A DNA stretch of 63,625 bases. Origin: Chloroflexota bacterium. Lineage in GTDB: Bacteria > Chloroflexota > Anaerolineae > Anaerolineales > VGOW01. The position numbers were made by a program, and so were the translations under genes. Below the pieces are notes generated by a model that searched no databases, was not told the origin of the DNA, and saw nothing but the letters and a program-made list of their open reading frames with translations. Below are positions 8,554 through 15,504 of this stretch, piece by piece. The stretch spans positions 1-63,625 of the forward strand of contig JACRBQ010000062.1 in NCBI GenBank assembly GCA_016213135.1. Direction: 5' to 3'. The first letter of the stretch is position 1. Each line of letters opens with the position of its first letter.

Positions 8554-9333
8554 ATGAGCAATCGCGGATCACTCATCACCAACCTCCTCACTCTCCTCGC
8601 CCTGCTCGCCACCCTTTGCGTCGGTGGCGTCGTCGTTTCCCTGCTGGCCAACCCCTACCTGCCCATCAACGTCTTCCCCCCGGCCGCCCTGCCGCCTCTG
8701 GCCGTCATCGCCAGCCCCACGGCCACGTCCACCACCTCCCTGTTCCCCACCCTGCCCGCCGCATGGACTGCCACCTTTACGCCCGGCGCCGCCAACACCA
8801 ACACACCGGCGCCCACGTTTACTCCCCTGACCACCACCTCCACCGGCGAGCCTAGCCCCACGCGGCAGACCGACAGCACCCCCACCGGCAGCGAAACCCC
8901 GTCGGCGCAGATCACCGATACCGACGTCCCCGCCGGCCCCACCGTCACGCCGTCCAAAACACTCACTCCCTTCCGCTTTATCCTGCAAGTGGGTAGCCCC
9001 CTGCCCACGCAAAACTTCGCCAACGATCAGGGCTGCAACTGGATGGGCATCGCCGGGCAAGCTTTTGACCTCAACGGCAACCCCATCATCGGCGACCTCG
9101 TGCGCGTCGAGGGCAACAACAAGACCCTCGATTCATTCACCGGCGGCAAGCCCGCCCTCGGCCCCGGCGGCTATGAAATCACCCTCGACTCCAAACCCGT
9201 CCTCACCCAGGGTATATACACCGTCCAGCTTTTTGACGACAACGGCGTCCCGCTGTCCGACGTCATCCCCTTCAACACCTTCGCCGATTGCGGCAAGAAC
9301 CTCATCCTCATCAACTTCGCGCAAAACCACTGA
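8554..9333 (+). CDS. Membrane-anchored Thr/Pro-rich secreted protein
   Basis: 259 residues. A hydrophobic N-terminal segment (residues 8-32) acts as signal or membrane anchor, then about 100 residues rich in Thr, Pro and Ser form an extended stalk, and a C-terminal domain (about 150-259) contains FANDQGCNWMGIAGQAFDLNG and GGYEITLDSKPV, suggestive of a carboxypeptidase-regulatory/SD-repeat-like beta sandwich exposed outside the cell. GGGAG lies eight bases before the ATG. The same design (anchor, Thr/Pro stalk, small beta domain) recurs in the 260-residue protein at 11861-12643. Function unknown. The rsmI start follows after one base. Confidence 0.7.
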   Translation: MSNRGSLITNLLTLLALLATLCVGGVVVSLLANPYLPINVFPPAALPPLAVIASPTATSTTSLFPTLPAAWTATFTPGAANTNTPAPTFTPLTTTSTGEPSPTRQTDSTPTGSETPSAQITDTDVPAGPTVTPSKTLTPFRFILQVGSPLPTQNFANDQGCNWMGIAGQAFDLNGNPIIGDLVRVEGNNKTLDSFTGGKPALGPGGYEITLDSKPVLTQGIYTVQLFDDNGVPLSDVIPFNTFADCGKNLILINFAQNH

Positions 9334-9334
9334 C

Positions 9335-10159
9335 TTGTCCCCCCTCTACATCGTCGCCACCCCCATCGGCAACCTCGAAGACATCACGGCCCGCGCCCTG
9401 CGCACCCTGCGCGAAGTGCGCCTCATCGCCGCCGAAGACACGCGCCAGACCGCCAAACTGCTCACCCACTTCAACATCGCCACCCCCACCACCAGCTACT
9501 TCGAACACAACAAACTCGCCAAGCTCGATTACATCCTCGAGCAGCTTCAAGCCGGCGACGTGGCCCTCGTCTCCGACGGCGGCCTGCCCGGCCTCTCGGA
9601 CCCCGGCTACGAACTCATCCGCGAAGCCATTGCCCGCGGCATCACCGTCGTCCCCATCCCCGGCCCCTCGGCCATCCCAACCGCGCTCGTCGCCTCCGGC
9701 TTGCCCACCGACGCCTTCGTGTACCTCGGCTTCCTGCCGCGCAAGTCCGGCGACCGCGCCCGCCTCCTCACCCTCAACGCCGACGACCCGCGCACCCTCA
9801 TCTGCCTCGAGGCCCCGCACCGCCTGCTCGATACCCTTGCCGAAATCCAACACCTGCTGGGCGACCGCCGCGTGGCCGTGTGCCGCGAGCTGACCAAACT
9901 GCACGAGGAAATTTTCCGTGGCACAGTGAGCGAGGCCCTCACCCGCTTTAGCCCGGGCGAAGTGCGCGGCGAAATCACCCTCGTCCTCGAAGGCTGGACA
10001 CAACCCGCCGCCCCCGAGCCGTGGGACGAAGCCCGCATCCGCGCCGCCCTGCGCGACCTGCTGGCCCTCGGCCTCGAACGCAAAGAAGCCGCCAAACAAA
10101 TCGCCGCCCAAAGCGGCTGGGAGCGGCGGGAAGTGTATAAAATAGCGACAGAACTATAA
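9335..10159 (+). CDS. rsmI: 16S rRNA (cytidine-1402-2'-O)-methyltransferase
   Basis: 274 residues. It 2'-O-methylates C1402 in the ribosomal decoding centre using S-adenosylmethionine. The SAM-dependent tetrapyrrole-methylase fold is evident from YIVATPIGNLEDIT at the N-terminus, AAEDTRQTAKLL, VALVSDGGLPGLSDPG and VVPIPGPSA, all RsmI hallmarks. A C-terminal RsmI HTH-like region ends in a KEAAKQIAAQSGWERREVYK helix pair. The start is taken as the TTG at 9335, one base after the upstream stop, because homology begins at the second residue; earlier in-frame starts lie inside the upstream gene. Confidence 0.93.
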   Translation: MSPLYIVATPIGNLEDITARALRTLREVRLIAAEDTRQTAKLLTHFNIATPTTSYFEHNKLAKLDYILEQLQAGDVALVSDGGLPGLSDPGYELIREAIARGITVVPIPGPSAIPTALVASGLPTDAFVYLGFLPRKSGDRARLLTLNADDPRTLICLEAPHRLLDTLAEIQHLLGDRRVAVCRELTKLHEEIFRGTVSEALTRFSPGEVRGEITLVLEGWTQPAAPEPWDEARIRAALRDLLALGLERKEAAKQIAAQSGWERREVYKIATEL

Positions 10160-10218
10160 TCAATACCCAATACCCAATACCCAATATTTGGTATTTTGTA
10201 TTGGGTATTGGGTATTGC
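10160..10218. repeat. Empty heptamer hairpin (CAATACC family)
   Basis: Left arm CAATACC x3 then CAATATT; right arm GGTATTT, TGTATTG, GGTATTG, GGTATTG. The arms are nearly perfect inverted complements with only a short loop. The block starts at the rsmI stop codon and ends two bases before the ATG of the next gene. The same word family flanks the four-helix-bundle gene at 54438, so this looks like the same element without cargo. Confidence 0.9.
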
Positions 10219-10219
10219 C

Positions 10220-11254
10220 ATGGACCTCGACAACCTCCCCCTCTTCGCCCGGCTCGACTCGCAAGGCATACGTCGTCACATCGATGCCCTGCCCGATCAA
10301 ATCGAAACCGCGTGGGCATTGGGGCAAGCCCTGCCCTTGCCCAACCTCTCCGATCTGACTCACATCGCCGTGTGCGGCGCGGGAGCCATGGCAACGGGGG
10401 CCGCCGTGGCTGCTTCCGTCGCCAACCCCCACTGCCGCATCCCCCTCACCCTCCACCGCACCGACACCCTGCCCGCGTGGGTTGCCGGGCCGCAGGCCCT
10501 CGTCCTCGCCCTCTCACACACCGGCCACGACCCCGAACCCCTCGCCGCCCTCACCCAGGCCGCCGAACACGGCGCGCGCGTGGCCGCTATCACCACCGGC
10601 GGGCCGTTGGCCGAAGCTTGTACCCAAGCGGGCGGCGTCGTGTGGGCCTATGCCCACGGCGGCCCGGCCTCAACCGCGCTGGCCTTTGCCGTGGCCCTGC
10701 CGTTGGCCTTGCTCAGCCGTGGCGGCCTTATCCCCAACCCCGCCGACGATATTGCCGGGGCAGTGCAAGTCCTACGCGGGCAACAGCAACGGTTGCGCGC
10801 CGAGTCGCCCGTAACGCGCAACCCGGCCAAGCGCATGGCCGGTCAGTTTATGGATCGCAACGTGCTGTTGTTTGGGTCGGGTTTCATGGCTCCGGTGGCG
10901 CGGCGCTGGCGTGAGCAAGTGGCCGCCATGGGCAAAGCGTGGGCGCAGTTCGAGGAACTGCCGGATGCGTTGCAGACCGGCCTGGCCGGTCTGCAATACC
11001 CCGAAGCGCTGATACCGAAGTTTATGGCGTTGTTTTTGGAAACGGAATTCGACTCGCCGCAGGATCAACAGCGGCTGCAGGACGCCCGCCTGTTGATGAT
11101 GACGAGCGGCTTCAATACGGACTCGGTGCGCGCCGTTGGCCCCTCACCGCTGGCACAACTGCTCACCGCTGTGCACTATGGCGACTACGTCAGCTACTAC
11201 CTCGCCATGGCTTACGAGACAGACCCGGCGCCGGTGGAAGTGCTGGAAAGATGA
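10220..11254 (+). CDS. Phosphoglucose/phosphomannose isomerase-like SIS-domain protein
   Basis: 344 residues with two sugar-isomerase (SIS) halves, as in bifunctional PGI/PMI (bact-PGI_C family), which interconvert aldose and ketose 6-phosphates. The N-terminal half has THIAVCGAGAMATGAAV, where active relatives have VxGMGGS, and LALSHTGHDPEPL in place of the phosphate-binding SYSGNTEE. In the C-terminal half the ELPDALQTGLAG segment lacks the His-Asn usually seen after the catalytic Glu (ELPxxNHNEVVG). It may therefore be a regulatory or specialised SIS protein and not an active isomerase. The start follows directly on the heptamer hairpin. Confidence 0.7.
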   Translation: MDLDNLPLFARLDSQGIRRHIDALPDQIETAWALGQALPLPNLSDLTHIAVCGAGAMATGAAVAASVANPHCRIPLTLHRTDTLPAWVAGPQALVLALSHTGHDPEPLAALTQAAEHGARVAAITTGGPLAEACTQAGGVVWAYAHGGPASTALAFAVALPLALLSRGGLIPNPADDIAGAVQVLRGQQQRLRAESPVTRNPAKRMAGQFMDRNVLLFGSGFMAPVARRWREQVAAMGKAWAQFEELPDALQTGLAGLQYPEALIPKFMALFLETEFDSPQDQQRLQDARLLMMTSGFNTDSVRAVGPSPLAQLLTAVHYGDYVSYYLAMAYETDPAPVEVLER

Positions 11255-11255
11255 C

Positions 11256-11388
11256 AAGGAGACCATGAGAAGGCGAGAAGGCGAGACAAGAAGACATAGA
11301 GGGAATCTGTCTCCGTGTCTCCGTGTCTCCGTGTCTCCGTGTCTCCGTGTCTCCGTGTCTCCTTGCCACCTTGTCACCTTGTCTCCGC
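11256..11388. repeat. Octamer hairpin (GTCTCCGT family)
   Basis: Left arm in eight-base steps: GACAAGGA, GACCATGA, GAAGGCGA, GAAGGCGA, GACAAGAA, GACATAGA. Right arm: about six GTCTCCGT units, then GTCTCCTT, GCCACCTT, GTCACCTT, GTCTCCGC. It fills the gap between two convergent genes and the right arm supplies the last codons of the 147-residue gene on the minus strand. Confidence 0.85.
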
Positions 11389-11817
11389 GCCCTTCCCCTT
11401 CGCCGCCTGTTTCTTCAACTCCAACAGCGCCCCGGTCCACGGTTTGCCCACGGTGTTGCTCTTGGGCAGTTTCACCGTTCCCAGCTTACCGGCAATTTCG
11501 GGGATGAGCACGGCTAACTCGCCCCAGTCGTTCAGCAGCACGGCCTGCCGGGCCTTCTGTGAGCTGGCATACGCCCAAGCCCATTGCATCCGGAATTGAT
11601 CGGCCTTGAGCCAGTAATCGCGTTTTTCCCACGCGCGCACCGATTCGTCCACCGTCTCGTGAATCTTGCCCAGCGCCAGCGCCAAAAATGCGGCCATGTC
11701 ACGAGCTTCGTCGTCTACTTGTTTTTTGGCGGCCAGCTCTCGAATGGCAATGAGCACGGCTTTGCTCAATTGCGTGCGCTGCTTGCCCACACCGTCGATA
11801 TTGATGACACGGCTCAC
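11374..11817 (-). CDS. Conserved hypothetical protein, 147 residues
   Basis: The start is taken as GTG at 11817 because GGAG lies seven bases upstream and the protein has regular amphipathic composition from there; a longer upstream reading is out-of-frame shadow of the next gene. The product is helix-rich with VSRVINIDGVGKQRTQLSK at its start, a charged middle and a basic C-terminus (LLELKKQAAKGKGAETR). The last residues are encoded by the arm of the adjacent octamer hairpin, so the natural C-terminus may have been altered by that element. No signal peptide or membrane segment. I do not recognise a function; similar short proteins seem to occur in related genomes. Confidence 0.65.
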   Translation of the reverse strand: MSRVINIDGVGKQRTQLSKAVLIAIRELAAKKQVDDEARDMAAFLALALGKIHETVDESVRAWEKRDYWLKADQFRMQWAWAYASSQKARQAVLLNDWGELAVLIPEIAGKLGTVKLPKSNTVGKPWTGALLELKKQAAKGKGAETR

Positions 11818-11860
11818 AATGTTCTCCTCATGAAGTCCTAAAATGGAAGCGCGAGTTGGG

Positions 11861-12643
11861 TCAGCCGCCGCGCTGGAACACGAGGCGCACTGCGCCGGGG
11901 TACGGGGCGCCGTCGGCGGCCACGCACATGGGCGCGGCCAGGCCGGCCACAGGCGGGGTGCGGCTGCCAAGTTGCACGCTGTACGACGTGCCCACATCCA
12001 TTGCAAAGTCGCCATAGCTGGCGCTGATTTCCGGCTTCAGCCCGGTCACAAATCCATCTTGCCCGTTAGCCCAATTGACGGTGACTTTCACCCCCGGCAG
12101 CCCGTTGCCCTGCGCATCCACCACATCCACGATGATGAGCGGTTTGCGCTCGAGGTCGTTGCAGTAATTCTCTTGACTGAGCAGGGTGAAATCGTACACG
12201 GGAGTGGCCGTGGGAGTCTGGGTGGGCGCAGTGGTGGCCGTGGGCAGCGGAGTCTCCGTGGGCGGCTGGGTGGCCGTGGGCGTGGGCGGCAGGGCCACGG
12301 TGGCTCGCGGGGTCACCGGGGCAATGCCCAGCCCGAGGTCGGCGGCGAGGGCCGCCAGGGCAGAGGCGTCTTTGCCCTCGGCGGTGAGGCGTTGAGCCAG
12401 GGCGGCCACAGCCTCCGCCGGGGCGGGGAGGCCCAGGGTGGCGAGCCGTTCCCCGGCGCGAGTCAGGTTACCATCGGCGGCGTAGGCGTCGGCGATCAAA
12501 ATCACGTATTGATCTTTGTAATCGGCGCGCAGCACGGCGGGGCGGGTGTCGGTGTAACTCACCGGGCTGATAACCCAGCCATAGAGCAGGCCAAAACCGA
12601 GGCCGACGACGAGGCCGAGGAGGATGAGCGACGGGCGGATCAC
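11861..12643 (-). CDS. Membrane-anchored protein with Thr/Pro stalk and C-terminal beta domain
   Basis: 260 residues. One N-terminal membrane segment (residues 5-25) is followed by the motif GWVISPVSYTDTRPAVLRAD, helical repeats reaching residue 105 (ADAYAADGNLTRAGERLATL), a Thr/Pro linker (115-150), and an extracellular domain from about 155 with VDVVDAQGNGLPGVKVTVNW, typical of Ig-like or carboxypeptidase-regulatory beta sandwiches. Its first 105 residues are paralogous to the neighbouring 114-residue protein, whose stop overlaps this start by four bases, so the two are co-translated. Function unknown; a cell-surface role is likely. Confidence 0.7.
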   Translation of the reverse strand: MIRPSLILLGLVVGLGFGLLYGWVISPVSYTDTRPAVLRADYKDQYVILIADAYAADGNLTRAGERLATLGLPAPAEAVAALAQRLTAEGKDASALAALAADLGLGIAPVTPRATVALPPTPTATQPPTETPLPTATTAPTQTPTATPVYDFTLLSQENYCNDLERKPLIIVDVVDAQGNGLPGVKVTVNWANGQDGFVTGLKPEISASYGDFAMDVGTSYSVQLGSRTPPVAGLAAPMCVAADGAPYPGAVRLVFQRGG

Positions 12644-12984
12644 GGGGCTAAGGTGGGAGGCGTGTCACCGAGGGCGGCGGCCAGTTCATTGAGGGCGCGC
12701 TGGTCGGCGGGGGCGGTGTTGGCTTGCGCGGCAAGGGAGGCGACGAAGCGGCCCGGATCGTTGAGGGCCAGAGTGGCGAGGCGGGCGCGGGCCAGGGGCA
12801 GGTTATGATCGCGCGCGTAAGCCTGGGCGATCATAAGGCCGTAATCGCTTTTGTAATCGGCGCGCAGAGAGGCGGGGGGCACGTTGGTGTACTGCACCGG
12901 GCTGATTACCCAGGCGTATCCGAGGCCCAACGCCAGCCCGAGGAGCAGGCCGCCGAGGAGATTGAAGAGTCCGGTTCGGCTCAT
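12640..12984 (-). CDS. Small membrane-anchored paralog of the downstream 260-residue protein
   Basis: 114 residues: an N-terminal membrane segment (about 8-28), then YAWVISPVQYTNVPPASLRAD and IAQAYARDHNLPLARARLATL, which match the downstream protein closely, but no stalk or beta domain follows. The stop overlaps the next start by four bases (ATGA), so translation is coupled. The pair looks like a tandem duplication in which one copy gained or lost the surface domain. The helical part has TPR-like spacing but no clear consensus. Function unknown. Confidence 0.7.
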   Translation of the reverse strand: MSRTGLFNLLGGLLLGLALGLGYAWVISPVQYTNVPPASLRADYKSDYGLMIAQAYARDHNLPLARARLATLALNDPGRFVASLAAQANTAPADQRALNELAAALGDTPPTLAP

Positions 12985-13065
12985 TTAACGCAAACGGGGC
13001 GCATGCCGCCCCGCGTATCCCGTGTGGTCTCTATGATATAATCCCGCCGCGATTGCTGATGCAAG

Positions 13066-13147
13066 TGCCGAAGGTGGGAGTCGAACCCACATACCCGAAG
13101 GTACACGATTTTGAGTCGTGCGCGTCTGCCAGTTCCGCCACTCCGGC
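13066..13147 (-). tRNA. tRNA-Leu (CAA anticodon)
   Basis: On the minus strand 82 bases fold as a class II tRNA. The acceptor stem GCCGGAG pairs with CTTCGGC with one G-U pair and an A discriminator. The anticodon loop is CTCAAAA in stem CACGA/TCGTG, giving anticodon CAA for UUG. A variable arm TACCTTCGGGTA and the T arm GTGGG-TTCGACT-CCCAC are clear. CCA is not encoded. Confidence 0.95.
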
Positions 13148-13156
13148 TTTCGCGAA

Positions 13157-13185
13157 AGTATAGGCGAAGGCGATCGTTTGGTCAA
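13157..13185 (-). promoter_or_regulatory. Promoter of tRNA-Leu
   Basis: On the minus strand TTGACC (13185-13180) and TATACT (13162-13157) are 17 bases apart and point into the tRNA, whose 5' end is ten bases beyond the -10. The -35 lies 22 bases from the divergent nucleotidyltransferase start. Confidence 0.8.
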
Positions 13186-13206
13186 GGTCGTATTCAAAGT
13201 AGCCCC

Positions 13207-13539
13207 GTGAAAACGCTCGATCCGAAATTATTGGATGAGGTGGTCCGCCGAATCGCGCGAGCGGTTCAGCCGGAACGCATTTATCTGTACGGCTCGCACG
13301 CGTACGGCGCGCCAAACGCGGATAGCGATGTGGATTTGCTGGTGTTGGTTGAGAAGAGTGATGTGCCTTATTACCAGCGAACTCGACCCATCTATAAAGC
13401 ATTGCGGGGGCTGCTGATGCCGGTGGAGATCAGGGTAGTTACCGACGCTGAATTCAGTCGCCGCGTCAATTGGGTGGTGTCAGTGGAGCGAGAGGCGAGC
13501 AGGAGAGGAAAGGTCGTGTATGAGCGCAGAGCCAAGTGA
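13207..13539 (+). CDS. MNT-type nucleotidyltransferase (antitoxin-like)
   Basis: 110 residues from the GTG at 13207; the upstream in-frame reading overlaps the tRNA gene and is discarded. The pol-beta superfamily signature is intact: IYLYGSHAYGAPNADSDVDLLV, with GS and the DxD metal-binding pair. Minimal MNT proteins paired with HEPN proteins act as antitoxins, in known cases by adding AMP to the HEPN partner. The HEPN gene overlaps the end of this gene by 20 bases, as in such operons. The divergent tRNA-Leu promoter sits right behind it. Assignment as a toxin-antitoxin pair is by family and context only. Confidence 0.85.
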   Translation: MKTLDPKLLDEVVRRIARAVQPERIYLYGSHAYGAPNADSDVDLLVLVEKSDVPYYQRTRPIYKALRGLLMPVEIRVVTDAEFSRRVNWVVSVEREASRRGKVVYERRAK

Positions 13540-13885
13540 TGTGCAATCGTGGCTGGCGAAGGCTCACAGCGATTTGCTTTCGGCGCAAATACTGATCGCC
13601 AACGATCCGGCGATATTGGACACGGCGTGCTTTCACTGCCAGCAAGCCGCCGAAAAGGCGCTCAAAGCGTTCCTGGTGTTCAAGGGCGTTCAATTTGAGA
13701 AGGTTCATAACACGAGTTACCTGCTCGGTATGTGCCTGAGTCTGAATCCGGAATTTGCGGCAGTGCAAGACCAGGCAGAGCTTCTCAACCCATTTGCCGT
13801 CGAAATTCGCTACCCCGGTGATGCGGCAATGCCATCGCCGGAAGAAGCTGTCGAGGCTCTGGCAGCGACAAAGGCTAATTTATAG
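13520..13885 (+). CDS. HEPN-domain protein (partner of the MNT nucleotidyltransferase)
   Basis: 121 residues, all helical, of the PF05168-type HEPN family: LAKAHSDLLSAQILI at the start, CFHCQQAAEKALKAFLVFKG in the middle helix, KVHNTSYLLGMCL and FAVEIRYPGD near the end. The RX4-6H ribonuclease motif of toxic HEPN proteins was not seen: EIRYPGD has no His at the right spacing. It may therefore act as a nucleotide-binding partner and not as an RNase toxin. The start overlaps the MNT gene by 20 bases, so both come from one message. Confidence 0.85.
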   Translation: MSAEPSDVQSWLAKAHSDLLSAQILIANDPAILDTACFHCQQAAEKALKAFLVFKGVQFEKVHNTSYLLGMCLSLNPEFAAVQDQAELLNPFAVEIRYPGDAAMPSPEEAVEALAATKANL

Positions 13886-13939
13886 CTTCGTGCTGGCCCT
13901 GTTGCCAGATAATGTGATACCGCCCTCTCTTCAACCCTC

Positions 13940-15040
13940 ATGAAACTTGGCATTATCGGTCTTCCCCAATCCGGCAAAACAACCCTGTTCAATGCGCTGA
14001 CCGGCGGCAGCAAGCCCGTTGGGCAGGTGGCGGCGGGCGGCCGCTTCGAGGTCACTCAGGCGGTGGTGACCGTTCCCGACGAGCGCGTGGACAAGCTTTC
14101 GGCAATGTATAAGCCGAAAAAAACGATTCACACGCAGGTGAATTACGCGGATATTGCCGGGCTGGAGGAGGGCGCGGGCAAGAGCGGGTTCAGCGGCCCG
14201 CTGCTCAACCAACTAGCGCTGATGGACGGGTTCATTCACGTGGTGCGGGCGTTTGAAAATGCCTCGGCGCCGCACGCGGCAGGCAGCGTGAACGCGGCCC
14301 GCGACCGCAGCGCGGTGGAAACCGATTTGCTGCTGAACGATCTGGTGGCGGTGGAGCGCAAGCTGGAACGGCTGGGCGAGGAACTGCGCAAGGGCGGAGT
14401 GAAGGACAAGTCGGCGGTGCAGCGCGAGCAGGCGCTGTTCACGCGGCTGCACGAGGCGCTGTCGGCAGAAACGCCGCTGCGCGAGGTGGAACTGTCTGCG
14501 GAAGATGAGAAGAGTCTGTCTTCGCATTCGTTCCTCACGCGCAAGCCGCTGCTCACTCTCATCAACATTGGCGACGATGACGACGAGGCCGGCGTGGCGG
14601 CGGCGCTGCCCGCCGATCGGCCGCACACCGGCGCGGTGGTTTTGCGCGGGCGGCTGGAGATGGAGATTGCCCAGTTGGCGCCGGGGGATGCCCAGGCGTT
14701 TTTGTCGGAGTATCACATTGCCGAGCCCAGCCTGCGGCGGATGATCAAGCTGTCGTATGACCTGCTGGGGCTGCAATCGTTCTTCACCGTGGGCGAGGAC
14801 GAAGTGCGGGCGTGGACGGTGCGGCGCGGCGCGGCGGCACAGGAAGCGGCGGGTGAAATCCATACCGATTTGCGCGACGGGTTCATCCGCGCCGAGGTGT
14901 TCAGCTACGACGATTTGATAGCTGCGGGCGCGGTGGCCGAGCTGAAAGCGCACGGCAAGTTCCGGCTGGAAGGGAAAGAGTACATTGTGAAAGACGGCGA
15001 TATTCTGAACATTCGATTCAGCCCGCCGGCGAAGAAGTAG
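13940..15040 (+). CDS. ychF: Redox-responsive ATPase/GTPase YchF
   Basis: 366 residues, normal for YchF/Ola1. The P-loop is GLPQSGKTT at residues 7-15, the switch region has VNYADIAGLEEGAGKSGFSG, and the middle helical domain ends at TRKPLLTLINIGDDD, where the ATP-specific N-x-x-E/D motif lies. The C-terminal TGS domain includes LQSFFTVGEDEVRAWTV and a final EYIVKDGDILNIRFS. YchF binds ribosomes and ATP and is involved in stress and translation control. A heptamer repeat arm begins at its stop codon. Confidence 0.95.
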   Translation: MKLGIIGLPQSGKTTLFNALTGGSKPVGQVAAGGRFEVTQAVVTVPDERVDKLSAMYKPKKTIHTQVNYADIAGLEEGAGKSGFSGPLLNQLALMDGFIHVVRAFENASAPHAAGSVNAARDRSAVETDLLLNDLVAVERKLERLGEELRKGGVKDKSAVQREQALFTRLHEALSAETPLREVELSAEDEKSLSSHSFLTRKPLLTLINIGDDDDEAGVAAALPADRPHTGAVVLRGRLEMEIAQLAPGDAQAFLSEYHIAEPSLRRMIKLSYDLLGLQSFFTVGEDEVRAWTVRRGAAAQEAAGEIHTDLRDGFIRAEVFSYDDLIAAGAVAELKAHGKFRLEGKEYIVKDGDILNIRFSPPAKK

Positions 15041-15084
15041 TCAGGAGTCAGAAGACAGGAGTCAGAAGGGAGTCTTCTGAGTTC
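15041..15084. repeat. Left heptamer arm (AGTCAGG family) before a four-helix-bundle gene
   Basis: AGTCAGG, AGTCAGA, AGACAGG, AGTCAGA, AGGGAGT in seven-base steps, beginning inside the ychF stop codon. Its complement is found facing it at 15453-15483 on the other side of the four-helix-bundle gene. Confidence 0.85.
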
Positions 15085-15093
15085 GCGGCCATA

Positions 15094-15465
15094 GTGATGA
15101 ACCGAGCGCCCGCACGAACTTTTCAGGATTTAATCGTTTGGCAGAAGGCGCACCAGTTTGTGCTGGCGGTCTATCAGTTCACTGATGGCTTTCCAAAAAC
15201 CGAAGTGTACGGCCTGACATCGCAGATGCGCCGGGCGGCTGTTTCCATTCCGGCGAACATTGCGGAGGGCTTCAGAAAGAAGAGCCGGGCAGACAAGGCC
15301 CGTTTCATGAATGTCTCGCAAGGCTCTGTGGAGGAATGCCGGTACTATTTGATCCTGGCAAACGATCTTCACTATGGCGACAGCCAGCCGCTATCGTTAC
15401 TGCTTGAGGAAGTCAGCAAACTCCTACACGCTTACACCGCCTCCATTCTGAATTCCGACTCCTGA
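15094..15465 (+). CDS. Four helix bundle protein (23S rRNA-IVS / S23 family) inside a repeat hairpin
   Basis: 123 residues, the usual length of the family (PF05635). The hallmark first part FQDLIVWQKAHQFVLAVYQ and the loop RRAAVSIPANIAEGF are both present, followed by SQGSVEECRYYLILANDL. Relatives are encoded within 23S rRNA intervening sequences of Leptospira and Coxiella and as accessory proteins (bAvd) of diversity-generating retroelements, and form pentameric barrels that bind nucleic acid. Starts are GTG at 15094 or ATG at 15097, without a clear ribosome binding site. The stop codon lies in the right heptamer arm. The gene is bracketed by inverted heptamer arms (15041-15084 and 15453-15483), as a cargo ORF would be. 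Confidence 0.88.
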   Translation: MMNRAPARTFQDLIVWQKAHQFVLAVYQFTDGFPKTEVYGLTSQMRRAAVSIPANIAEGFRKKSRADKARFMNVSQGSVEECRYYLILANDLHYGDSQPLSLLLEEVSKLLHAYTASILNSDS

Positions 15466-15483
15466 CTCCTGACTCCTGACTCC
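15453..15483. repeat. Right heptamer arm (GACTCCT family) after a four-helix-bundle gene
   Basis: GACTCCT repeated three times and then GACTCC, the reverse complement of the AGTCAGG-type arm at 15041-15084. The stop codon of the four-helix-bundle gene is part of the first unit. The next gene starts about 20 bases later. Confidence 0.88.
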
Positions 15484-15504
15484 ATTATTTTGAAAGGAAC
15501 CCAT

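Noticed and set aside
11256-11440. CRISPR-like array of GTCTCCGT repeats
   Set aside because: Units are contiguous with no unique spacers and form facing arms, so this is a tandem-repeat hairpin, not CRISPR.
13111-13206. N-terminal extension of the nucleotidyltransferase
   Set aside because: It would be encoded by the tRNA-Leu gene and its promoter in antisense; homology starts at the GTG at 13207.
15041-15483. Classical insertion sequence around the first four-helix-bundle gene
   Set aside because: No transposase, no target-site duplication was found, and the arms are tandem heptamers, not IS termini. The mobile nature is only inferred.
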